Shown here piece by piece: positions 1 through 28,525 of a DNA stretch of 64,000 nucleotides. The stretch spans positions 17,335,282 through 17,399,281 of the forward strand of contig OY759262.1 in assembly GCA_963662155.1 (NCBI GenBank), given 5' to 3'. Numbering within the stretch: position 1 is the stretch's first letter; the number at the start of each line of letters is the position of its first letter. This DNA is from Lamellibrachia columna (lineage: Eukaryota; Annelida; Polychaeta; Sabellida; Siboglinidae). Position numbers and translations under genes: made by a program. The notes under the pieces are model-generated. The model was not told the DNA's origin, made no database searches, and was given only the letters and a program-made list of their open reading frames with translations.

Positions 1-92
1 CCCTGGACCTCTTCCCCCAACTTATACCCCTAGATAGTTACACGCATTCTGACGCTTTTCAGCTCACCCTAATCACTAAGCAATTAATCTAG

Positions 93-251
93 TATAGCTT
101 TTTACCCCGCACAATAGCCAGTTGGAATAAGCTACAAGCCAGCGCAGCTGCAGCGCAAAGTTTGGAGATTTTCAGACAGGATATCTATTTTATTATTTTC
201 ATTTACAGCACTTTAGCACGTGTGCACACATACCGAGTCTATAAGCCTTGA
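93..251 (+). mobile_element. 3' end of a non-LTR retrotransposon (RT C-terminus remnant)
   Basis: A 52-codon open stretch after a TAG contains YSFLPRTIASWNKL, followed by an alanine-rich segment and SLEIFRQDI. The order (aromatic-S-F, PRT, W-N-x-L, then S-x-x-x-F) is the well-known extreme C-terminus of RT proteins in many animal LINEs; compare the FSQRTINEWNKL end of the CR1 copy at 3.05-7.14 kb. The family cannot be told from so short a piece. It lies upstream of LRRC74-like gene A. Confidence 0.6.
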
Positions 252-358
252 AGAGAGGGTTTACTCGTGCCCGGAAGAAGAAGAAGATCCGCGCGAATTA
301 GTGTTGTACTTCAGTCGACAATCTCACGGGTTTTCACCTTTATATTAGTGTAATACTT

Positions 359-442
359 TGCACCAGAGGTGTCGCAGGTTAATCCGGGCACACTCTATTT
401 TGCACCAGAGGTGTCACAGGTTAATCCGGGCACATTCTATTA
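359..442. repeat. 42-bp tandem duplication upstream of gene A exon 1
   Basis: Two head-to-tail copies of a 42-bp unit that begins TTGCACCAGAGGTGTC and contains GGTTAATCCGGGCAC. The copies differ at a few positions. The duplication sits in the presumed 5' UTR or first intron of LRRC74-like gene A, inside a frame that stays open into exon 1. Confidence 0.85.
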
Positions 443-495
443 TTGTCTGTGGAGGTGACCGCAATGCTACAGCGCTGCTTTCTTTGACCCTCCAG

Positions 496-16038
<15,543 letters not shown>

Positions 16039-16175
16039 AGCCATCTTCCCTGTACACTGGGGTCAGACCGACGTTTTGAAGTTTAGGGCATGCTGAAATC
16101 CGGGTATTGATTGAGGAAGATTGAATGTCGGGTTATTTTAGCTAATACATATATCAGGTGGATTTATGTCTGCTT

Positions 16176-16181
16176 AATAAA
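16176..16181 (+). terminator. Polyadenylation signal of gene A (AATAAA)
   Basis: A canonical AATAAA 138 bp after the stop codon, followed by a T-rich stretch. Confidence 0.7.
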
Positions 16182-16730
16182 ATTTTGACATTTCATTGTT
16201 GAAATGAAGCATTTGTATTATGGACCATGTCGATAGAGCAAGGTTTTTTCAAGTTATAACTAAACGAACAAGAATATTCACAAAACCGATCTGAATATAC
16301 GTGTACTTTAGTAATATTCGTCGGCCTTCACCCCGTATGGTACTCCGTGAGCTAAACCTCTACTTATCGTGGCATCAGTGCGCCATCTGTCGGCTAATAA
16401 CGGTGAATGCACAAGATGATAGTCTCATGATACGTATAGCGAAAGCTGATGAAATTTTTTTACAGTATGGAGCTACACGTCGACTGAGAACAGTAACAAT
16501 TGAAACGAGACGGTAAAACAGACATGCCTGTGAAATGTTGGCAATAGAAGACACGTGGCCAGTGTGCTTTATTCTGAGGCAACGAAATATTAGAATTATA
16601 CTTGTGATGAGGATGTTTGACGACATGTACTTGTGTAATAAATTATTTCATGTTCCGTTATCTTATTGTTGCAGTATGGTATTTACATAAATGAGTTTTA
16701 CGTGTACCATTTGACTAAATATAATTACAT

Positions 16731-16793
16731 GTTGCTGTTGTTGTTGCCGCTGTTGTTGCTGTTGTTGTTGCTGTTGCTGTTGTTGTTGTTGTT
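16731..16793. repeat. CTG/TTG triplet repeat
   Basis: About 21 triplets, mostly TTG with interspersed CTG and one CCG. Confidence 0.95.
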
Positions 16794-17795
16794 TTGCTTC
16801 CTCGTAAACTTTACTCAACGATATCCGAGTACGAAAAGGACATTCGTCAGGTTTCTTCCCCTGTTTCTAAGCTATCTCTCGGCGCCGCCACTGTTTTCTC
16901 ATCCGACGTCCACATTACAACGAGAATACTTATTTGTCACACACGGTTATACAATTATACATTTATATATCTACGTAAACATATCAATAATTTATTTACC
17001 CAAACACTGTGAAGATCAGTGAGAGATACTTAAATATTAATATTTACTTTAGGTAAGGAACCTGTATACAAACATAATGCAGTTTGGGTATATTTTCTCA
17101 CGTGTAAATGTTGACGTGCTGCCAAAACAGACATGTTGAGGGAAACAGTGGGCTAAACTCCGCGCCAGTGGCGCCACCCACCATATCACAGCTGCCACGA
17201 CTTATCTTTGATGTGCAAATTCTGTTAATCTTTAATCTATTTTGTAAACTCTTAATATTTATCAACAAGTCACCAATTGACCTGTGCATTTAAAATCTAA
17301 CTAGAAACACGATAACGTCTCTCGTGTGCGTAAAAGCTATGACGTAGCAAGTCGGAAACAACAATTCGGTCGCCCCTGGCTACCAATCGTGTATCCGCAA
17401 CTGTCCACTTTTAATTCATTGTCAAGCTGTCGCAGTGGTGATGTGTATGAGTACCTATCCTTGCACTGCTGGTGATGGTGACAGTGGACACGACAATAGA
17501 CACGAGTCAACAGCACGAAGAAGGAACCAATTGTCTAAATACAAGTTTCATTTGTTCCCATTAGAATCATATCTTTAAACCTACAAGGCATAATTCCCTA
17601 TATATGTTTATCCAATTCGGATTCTTTTCGTTCTAATGGCTGCATTAGGATGATTATGTTTTCAATGTGTAGCTTGCCTATATTTAATTTAATTTATTTA
17701 TTCATCCATTCATTATACTTTTATTTATTCATCTATTCATTTGTATGTAATTTAATGCTGTATTATTTTATTGTCATTAATGTCTTATTCATTTT

Positions 17796-17896
17796 ATACA
17801 TACATACATACATACATACATACATACATACATACATACATACATACATACATACATACATACATACATACATAGATACATACATACATACATACA
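17796..17896. repeat. (ACAT)n tetranucleotide microsatellite
   Basis: About 25 units with a single AGAT interruption. Confidence 0.97.
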
Positions 17897-18768
17897 TGTT
17901 TAACATGCATCCTTTTGTGTAATATTTAACTGCAATGGTTACAAATCAAAATAAATTATTATTATTTAACCACCCCTAGAAAAATAGGAAGAAACACGTT
18001 ACCTTCGGCCATGATCATCATTATCCTTAAATGGTATTTTAGATGTCTAGTCGACGTTCGGAGCGAGTCACACACAGGAATGTGACCCGGGGATGAGCTG
18101 GTTCATTCACTTGCACAATGGATACAGGTAGCTTTTGCCGCTGTTATGACACCGTGAAAAAGTATCTTCCGTTGTACTCCTGGGTTCGTGCAGACTTAAC
18201 AATAAAGCAACCGGCATCAATGGTATGCCATGCAACCATAAGGTCAAACGCAAATTGTGTCCATCTAGATTTAAGGCTTTCATACAGGTGTGCACTACCA
18301 CTTGCACTAAACTGTATCCTCACCTGTTGCGGACAAACCAAACGTTTATTGGGAGATTATCTACTCCTGCTTCAAGCTGAAGTAGACGCGTCTTGAACTG
18401 ACCAATATATGTTGTATCACCGCATTGCATTACGGACTCTGCTACCTGCCAACATTTTCCATTCAGACTTAATTAAATCTGCAGCAGTAGAAGACGATTG
18501 AAAGAGTCTACGGCAAGGCATAAGTTTCTTCAGGTCAACATTGATCCTTTCTTGACGGCGCTGGCAATACGTAGCACCGATGGATGTCTTTATTGGAAGC
18601 ATAAGAATATATCTGCTTGTTATGTATACACATTGGAAGAAGCAAAAGAAGCACTGAAACAAAAGGCTCCAACCAATCTTCTCCAGCCAGCACGGTCTTC
18701 TACGAGTCAGTCAAGTTTGAAGTAGATCTTTTCAGCCATCTTTAAGTCTCCTTCAACAATACTTTTCC

Positions 18769-18771
<3 letters not shown>

Positions 18772-18830
<59 letters not shown>

Positions 18831-18847
18831 ATTATTATTATTATTAC

Positions 18848-18878
<31 letters not shown>

Positions 18879-18910
18879 GTTGTTGCTATTATTACTATTA
18901 TTATTATTAC
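18772..18910. repeat. Compound microsatellite (AT)n-(ATT)n
   Basis: AT dinucleotides to 18826, then ATT trinucleotides with a few GTT and ACT interruptions. Confidence 0.97.
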
Positions 18911-19047
18911 ACGAAAATCAAACATCTGAGTAAATTCGACGAATTGGTATGTGTGCACACCGTGTTGTTTACTCGCCAGTCCTTAGCCGAAGTTCACTCA
19001 TCAGGCAAGTAACAACACAACCTACCGTTCCGCACTGGTGAACGTGT

Positions 19048-19310
19048 GCAGTCGCTCTAATAGCGCAGTAATGAAGATACGGCTTAGCTGTAGAATACCC
19101 AGCGGGTTTGAACTAAGCCGAAGCCATAAACGACGTAGCATTGTGTCCGCAGGTGTTTCGTCGGTCCTTGGTTGGCTGTTACGTAACCATGAAGTTTCCA
19201 AGTCGCCCGCAGTAACAGAGTAGTTATCAACGAGAACGGACTCGCCGCTGAAGAAGGCCAAACAACGGTCTTGAGTAGGCGGAACATTTGCTGGTACGAC
19301 CATCTGTAGC
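19048..19310 (+). mobile_element. Possible tRNA-derived SINE (diverged)
   Basis: CTAATAGCGCAGTAATGAAGA followed about 45 bp later by AGCGGGTTTGAACTAAG looks like the A and B boxes of a tRNA-like Pol III promoter. The body is unlike the SINE family at 19.5, 35.0 and 45.8 kb. No second copy was found in the window. Confidence 0.3.
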
Positions 19311-19524
19311 GACTAGTTGTCGGACCATGCCGTCGAGGCCCGCATCTCCAGCAGCACCTGGCGAGACTCGTGCTGCCGAGAGCCATGTAAGTAATACAGC
19401 GAATATGGTCTCTCAACACCGCTTCTTGGGAATGTTTTACCTTGCAGAACCTCAAGGATACTCTATTTAATTATTTGTTTTACTGGATCACCCATCATCT
19501 ATCGCTCTCCGAAACCAGTGGTCC

Positions 19525-19852
19525 AGTGATTATGTTGGCGCGTGATGACATAGTGGGTAAAACACTGGAATCTCAATCGAGATAACCCGGTTACGAATCC
19601 TCGCCGTTTCGATGCTTGGACAATTTCATTTACTCCGCGTTGGTTTTGTTCACTCAGCTGTATAAACGAATACATGTATTGACAGTTGTGCATATTTGAA
19701 CGAATAGTCTTCGCACAGTAATTGCAGCGAGACTGAAGCTACCCGTATGAATCGAGTTTGTGCTGGAATGAACAGGTCTGCCATGAGGCGAAGTGTAACG
19801 CCCTTTGAACGGTTCTAAGGACTGGATATACCGAACTATGTAAGAACGTACC
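19525..19852 (+). mobile_element. tRNA-derived SINE, family 1 copy 1
   Basis: The head has the shared block CTCAATCGAGATAACCCGG and a B-box-like GGTTACGAATCC. The core contains GAATGAACAGGTCTGCCATG. The tail is AAGTGTAACGCCCTTTGAAC then GGACTGGATATACCGAACTATGTAAGAACG. The same three parts recur at 34.99-35.24 kb and, inverted, at 45.79-46.09 kb. The tail resembles a CGCTATATAAGAACG-type end that I recall from invertebrate SINEs. Confidence 0.8.
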
Positions 19853-19859
19853 TTCAACT

Positions 19860-22115
<2,256 letters not shown>

Positions 22116-22121
22116 CTAATT

Positions 22122-22425
22122 ATTGAACATTCTTCAGGTTAGTTTTCACAATAACACAATTCTTATTAAGATATCCAACAGTTTAAATACATGTAGATTC
22201 TTTCACCGTCTTTCCGTGGATTCTTCAGTACGACTGACGTACTGGAAGGATGACGTCATGGTAGATGCACGGAAGTTTGTAGTTCCCCTCATATCCGTTG
22301 ATAGCTGCCTCTGTCTTCCGTATCCATATCGCTTCTTTGTATTCTCCTTCTGCGGCACTCCCTATCTATCACCTATGCTTCTTCCCACTCTATCAGATGC
22401 TTGCCTGTGGTTGTGTGTTCCGTGA
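22122..22425 (-). mobile_element. Inverted 3' segment of a Penelope-like element
   Basis: The segment parallels the 3' region of the Penelope-like element at 46.2-47.3 kb: TGAACATTCTTCAGG, then TTCTTCAGTACGACTGACG, then CATATCCGTTGATAGCTGCC and TATCCATATCGCTTC (compare CCTCGTCTCTGTTGATGGG and GATCCAGATGGCTTCC). It lies head-to-head with the RT-bearing segment at 22.5-23.3 kb. Confidence 0.65.
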
Positions 22426-22494
22426 TGGCTGAATTGTTGTTTGTTCACTGGAATCAGACCGAGACTAGAGAGAACCAACCCAAAAGTAGATAAG

Positions 22495-23290
22495 ACAATG
22501 GAGTTGTTGAAATTCGTGCTGGAGACTGCGTATTTTAAATATGGAGGTGCAATGTACTAGCAGAGGTTCGGTGTAGCAATTGGCAGTCCAGTTCCCCCCA
22601 TTGCTGTGAACTTGTACATGGAGGGCATCAGACACAAAAATAATTCCCACAGCCCAGATGAGTGCAACCCAAGGAACTGGAAGCGATTTGTGGATGATGT
22701 AATTTTCCTAGCGCAAACGGGCAAAGCAGAGGAATTTCAACAACAACCTATGTACACAGTCGACCCTACAGGCAGCATACGATTCACAAAAGAACACGGG
22801 CATTTCCTTCCTTTATGCGCGGTTTACCAGGAAGGACGATGATAGTACGTCCACAGTATGCAGAAGGTCGTCATCCCATACGTACAAGGTGTCTCAGAGA
22901 CGGGTAATCGGGTACTGAAGAAGTTCGGGGTGCCCACAACCACAGCCACGCATGTTGGTACACTAAACGACAAAGTACAGCGGAAAGAACAAGGATAACT
23001 AGTGTACCGAATACAATGTAAGAGTTGCGGTGCAGCCTATATAGGAGAGACGGGGGAAATCGTTTAAGACCAGACTAGAAGAACACAATATATGGAGTAC
23101 ACGAAGAGTGAAATGAAACTACCACCGTCCACCATCAATGAGTGACAGACCACACAACTACCGAGAAGACATGTGGATGAAGTGATCTGCATGTGGAAGA
23201 CATAGGCAGCGATCAACCGAGATGAGAGCATACACTCGTCTACATTCACATTATCCTACCAGGACGCCAACCTGGAAAGACGGCGAAAGT
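22495..23290 (+). mobile_element. Penelope-like retroelement fragment (RT palm and GIY-YIG region)
   Basis: Translated fragments show QRFGVAIGSPVPPIAVNLYME (after a premature TAG), then WKRFVDDVIFLAQTGKAEEF with the catalytic VDD, EFQQQ...TVDPTGSIRFTKE, VVIPYVQGVSE, and a GIY-YIG endonuclease start VYRIQCKSCGAAYIGET. RT plus C-terminal GIY-YIG is diagnostic of Penelope-like elements. Several stops and frameshifts make it inactive. It is homologous to the element at 46.2-47.3 kb. Confidence 0.85.
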
Positions 23291-23575
23291 CTGTACACAT
23301 ATTTAAACTGTTGGACGTGTTAATAAGAACTAAGTTGTTATTATTATTATTATTATGTTACAGTGATTATATGCATGAACGATAGTACATATGTAGTACA
23401 TATACATCGATATCTATGCAAGTATACATGCATGCACGGGAATGTGCAAATACATGGTAGTTAGTATTCCACAGGCATACAGCTTATTAATGTAGCCATT
23501 CTGGTGTTTTCGGTAGTATTGTCGTTCCAGTATTATTGTTCCTACCGTTAAGTAAACTTTATTCCCTGTTACAAT

Positions 23576-23702
<127 letters not shown>

Positions 23703-24098
23703 GAATATGTGAGGTGTTTCTCTCTAATTAATTGTTCTGCTTTCCTTCCACCCATTCAACTAGGCCGCCCCGTCTGCCGACTCGCACAAGAATGAAACGA
23801 CTCGTCCAGGGGAGTCAGTGGTTAACTCGCAGTCCAGAGTTCCGGAGCTCGCTTCAAGGTGGGAAGAAAGCATATTTTGTTTACACTAGACTATATGTAT
23901 AATACATTTTACAATTTTTACAATATTTTACTAATCCGAATTGTGGTCATCAAATGGAATATCATGCATCGTAACGCTTGCTAACTACTGATGCTTAAAT
24001 TAAATTGTTATTCTTGATACACCACGGGAGCAGTACTTCGCGGGCTATATGATATAACACCCGCTTGCAGTGCTGCTTTCCAGAGAACGTCGTCTAAC

Positions 24099-24303
24099 AT
24101 GGATGCACCACCTATCGGCGACTCGCCGGTTCTCGTCACACAGGGGCGCTGCGATGAAGACGCTGACGAGGAAGCGTATGACACGTCGAAGGTTGACAGT
24201 TCGTCTGACGAGGAATATGATTTGGTTTCGAGCAATTATAGCTGCAGTGTAGCGGATGATGGAGAGGATGATTGCGACACGGATCTCGACTTTGACACAG
24301 AAG
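24099..24303 (+). CDS. Gene B exon 1: start and acidic N-terminus
   Basis: The ATG is at 24099 and the donor is GAAG|GTACAT at 24304, phase 1. It encodes MDAPPIGDSPVLVTQ, EEYDLVSSNYSC and CDTDLDFDTE, matching the exon 1 frame of gene A. Confidence 0.88.
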
Positions 24304-27300
24304 GTACATCGATGTCATTGTGGCATTCGTCGTTTTTATAATGGCTCACGTTTTATTTTCTGCCGTCATTTTTATGAATATTTTTATTGTGTTGTTGTCG
24401 TTGTTGTATATTAATGAATCCATCTCATTAATTGATTTTTGTGGATTACATCAGTGGAACGTTTCAGGGTTGTTAATAAATGCAACTGAACTTGAATGCG
24501 CATTTGAATGTTGAATATTTGAATGCGCATTCAAATGCCTCCGTGAAATTGTAAATGCATTTGCATTTGAATGCGTACATTAAACGCTTGCATTTGCATT
24601 TGCATGCTACCCATAAACATTTGATTTGTCAAATGCACAATCAAGTACATGCGTAATTCTTTGAATAATTATTATTGCTAGATTCACTTTCACAAGTTCA
24701 CAACACGCCATTGCAAAAAAGTGCTCTTTATTGAGCAGTATCATCAGTGCTCAGGTTATGAAATCATTGTCTGGTCTGTGAATCCACTTTCACACCGTGC
24801 TCTTTGAAAAAGTGTTCTGTATGTCAATGGCCAACTGGTCAATGGCTGAGCTGTTATTCATACAACATGAACAGACCACCTGGTCTATATGTTTTACCTG
24901 TTCAATTTAACAAGATTGCCATCCCAAACTACACGTTCCTGGTGGCAAGTGGACAAGGAAGCCATTGGCTTATCGAGAGTCCAACAATTGTATTATTTAT
25001 ATGTACCCCGCCCTTATCAGATATCTATCAATTATATGTTTTAACATATTCATACCACTAGCATTAACACAATCATTTGACAGTGTTTTCCATTAATTTA
25101 TCACCCTCTGTGAGAATGAGTACTTTCCCATGTCCAACATACACTGTTCGTTAACTAATACTGCTTTGTGTCCTCTGGTTCTACTGCCTCATTTAAGTTT
25201 GAAGAACATATTCCTGTCAATATCCTCATAGCCACTCATTATTTTAAACACTTCTATTTGGTCTCCCTCTTCTGGTCTCTAGTGTTGTCAAACCACATTG
25301 TAATAAGCGACTTTCATAACTAAGGTCTCCCAATTCTGGGATAATTTTAGTTTTTGCACAGGGGTACAATTAGCTGTTTCTCCTTATATGTGATAGTTCT
25401 CCTTTCATTTTATTTCCTTTTGAAGCAACAATCCCACATTGCTCTGAAACGTTCAGGTCAGCGCTAAATGTTACTCCTAAGTCCTTTTTTGTGTGGTTGT
25501 ATTTAGTACAGCATCCCCCATTTTACATTGTTCGTCCATGTTTCTGTGTCCTATGTGTATGCATTTACATTTCCCAAAATTTAATAACATGAGCCATTTT
25601 TCTGACCATTTATCTAGATCATCCTATCCAATTGGCTATCTGCATCATTTGTAACCTTACTGAATACTTTTTTGTCCTCTTAAAATTTCAATACTTTGCT
25701 AGATATGTCATCTTCCAATTCATTTATATATATTAAAAACAGTATAGGGCCTAATACTGATCCCTGTGGTACCCCACTCAAAACAGATTTCCAGTTTGAA
25801 ATCTCACCATCTACTATAATTACTCTCTGTTTTCTGTGTGTAAGCCACTTTTCTATCCAGTTGATTGCATCATTGCCTATACCGTGGGCTTTTAGTTTAA
25901 GTAACAATGTTTGATGTGGCCCTTTATAGACAACATCCACTGGTGACCCTTCATCTACCCACTTTGTAATTTCTTCCAAAAAACATAATCTATTGGTTAG
26001 ACATGACGTTGCTTTTAAGAACCCTAAACGATCTGATTTATCGACCTCAAATTTAGTAAATGGAACTGGAAGTTAGCTGATATCTTCTGTGGTAAAAACT
26101 GAGCTGAAATATTCATTCATGACCTCTGCCATTTGAAACCCGTCTGAAATTATGCTTCCACTGTTGTTATCCAGTGGTCCGACCTTATGTCGAACTTTCT
26201 GTTTACTCCTTACACAAGCATATATACTCTTCATGTAATTTTTTATATTACCTGCCAACTTTTATTCAAATGTTCTTCTGGATTTTCTATATAAAATGTG
26301 TTTATATACCCCCACAGCACTTGTTTGTGAGTAATTGTTCTAATAGCCTCTTTTGACAGGTGTTTCTTCCTGTACATTTTCCCTTATTTTCTTAATGGAA
26401 CTAATACCAGGAATGCCCTCAATCTCATCTTTTAAACAAGTCCAGCATTTTGTCGCCGTCTTGTTATTCAGTAAGTTATTCCAATTTATGTTCGCTAGAT
26501 ATGTTGTCATCTCTTTATATTTGTCTTTGTTGAAGTTCCTCTTCCATTGTTTTTTAAATGTATTCCTTGTTTTTACTTTTATATTAAAATGGATTTGGTT
26601 ATGACCACTTGAACCTTAACATTGTCAACTAATTAATTTTTAGAAGACACAATTAAATTGAACACATTCCCACCTGGTTGGTTCCAAGTCATGTTGAGTA
26701 AGGAAACAATCCTGTGTTAGAAGTAAAAAGTGATGGTCGTCACCTCCAGCACTCTCTAATGATTTCCATTGTATATGGCCATGGCTAAAATCACCCATTA
26801 TAACACATTCCCCTTGCTCAACTCCCACATAGGCTTTTGTAGTTTTACATCTTCCTCTTGTGCTAAGATTGGACTATGATAAACTACTCCTATTGTTAAT
26901 GTTGAGTTCTTGGTAATTATGTTACAACAAATTGCTTCCCCACAATCTGCTTCACTTTTCAGTTTCATATGCTTGGATAGATTCTTTAATATATAAAATT
27001 TATCCACCTCCCCTTCTTTCTCGCCTGTCCTTCCTAAACATCTACATCTTCTACTCTGTTTACAACTTTATCTACTTTCCTAATGATAGAATCTTCCATG
27101 AATATCCGAGGGAGAGGGGGAGGGGGAGGGAGAGGGAGAGGGGGCCTGGAACTGTGTGACCCAATGTATGACTCTACAGACATGTTCATGTTGTGGGACT
27201 GGTTTGTAGTGAGACTTGGTGGTTATAAGAATGTACTACTGTATTTATTAAATAAATAAATAAATTAATAACGTGTTTGTATTAGTGCCCTGCACGGACC

Positions 27301-28482
27301 GGGCTTTGGGTCCAAGCCCGGCCCGAGCCTCTACATAATTTCGCGGGCCGGGCCGAGCCTGGGCTTACATATTGCGGGCCCGGGCCGGGCCTGGGCTGAA
27401 AAAAATTTAAACACATCGGGCTTGGGCCGGGCCTGGGCCTAGTGTGAGCGGGCCGGGCCGGGCTTGGGCTGGGCCTGGACATAATAAAATATTCATACAA
27501 AACCCTGATTATTAATTTTATTATTAATAAAAACTTATTATAAATTATAATTCCGTTTAATGAATGCATAAAATTATTTCTTTAGTATTATATAGTTGAA
27601 AATTGAGACCTTGCATGGAATTATAAATGACACTAGTGCTTTATACATTGGAATGCAGTTTAACATATTTTCAACAATGGGACTTCCTATGGTATCATTT
27701 TAATAATGTGTATTCTTTTTATAAAGACATTTCATATAAAATATATGCATAGTCGCATGGCCATATCTTTGCATTGTAAATCTTTAAACATGTACTGGCT
27801 TTCCAAGGCACTGTGACTGGAGTAGTGGCAGTTGTTTCACTGGCTTCATCACAGTTAATGCATGTTTCCCATCATTCTTCTTCAGCTCAAACTTAACTTC
27901 CTATCCCTTAATCCGTGATGTCTAGACTCTGTAAACCGCATATTTTTGGCATGAATGTACCCTTTTGCATAGATCTAATGACCCCATACCAGGCCACTTA
28001 AGTTCACCTGGCTGAAAGCAGCCAGCCCCAAATATTTACTTTAGACATATTTGCAGAGGCAATCAAGCCATGATTAACCATCAACTTAATCACCCTTTGA
28101 CCAAACCAGTGGACAATATATTGTCTAGGTCTTCCCTCCACTGGACACGTGAGTGTCCCCGGGTTTATTCAACTTTATATGCACAAATACTATTATAAAA
28201 GGTATTGCACAAAATATATCCAACGTACCTGCTTCGACTGTTGCAGCTTGGGCGCGCGGAGTCGAGTCGTTTGACAGCACGGGGATGAAGGATTACCTGG
28301 CCGAATGCGAACGACTAGACATAGTTCCGGTGACCTACTTCCTTCGTCACTCACAGGAGAAGACTTTCATTATGAAAAACCACGGTCTCGGTCCACTCGG
28401 CACGAAAGCCATTGCCAAAGCGCTCGAGGTTAGTTCTCCAACACAGGACATGCCTGGTTTATGTATGCGTGCTTGGGTGGGC

Positions 28483-28525
<43 letters not shown>

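Larger units (their letters stand above)
16182..19040. other. Intergenic spacer between LRRC74-like genes, proximal part
   Basis: No gene is recognised. It holds CTG/TTG triplets (16731-16793), a stretch resembling the region 3' of gene B (17335-17450), (ACAT)n (17796-17896) and (AT)n plus (ATT)n (18772-18910). The frames in 18.1-18.7 kb resemble no known protein and lack support. Confidence 0.6.
24304..28246. other. Gene B intron 1 content
   Basis: A 3.9-kb intron holding an ATGCATTTG-rich palindromic stretch (24488-24605), the rearranged CR1 copy C (24905-27105), a GA-rich run (27113-27144) and a GC-rich degenerate repeat (27284-27480). From 27480 to 28246 nothing is recognised. Confidence 0.75.

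Noticed and set aside
18107..18725. Several overlapping 60-92-codon frames
   Set aside because: Short, overlapping on both strands, with no recognised motif and no consistent splice sites; perhaps decayed repeat sequence.
19580..19605. A stand-alone tRNA gene
   Set aside because: The B-box-like GGTTACGAATCC belongs to a SINE head; no cloverleaf can be closed.
23795..23870. A tRNA-like or SINE head (GTCAGTGGTTAACTCGCAGTC)
   Set aside because: Only an A-box-like string is present; no B box and no second copy in the window.
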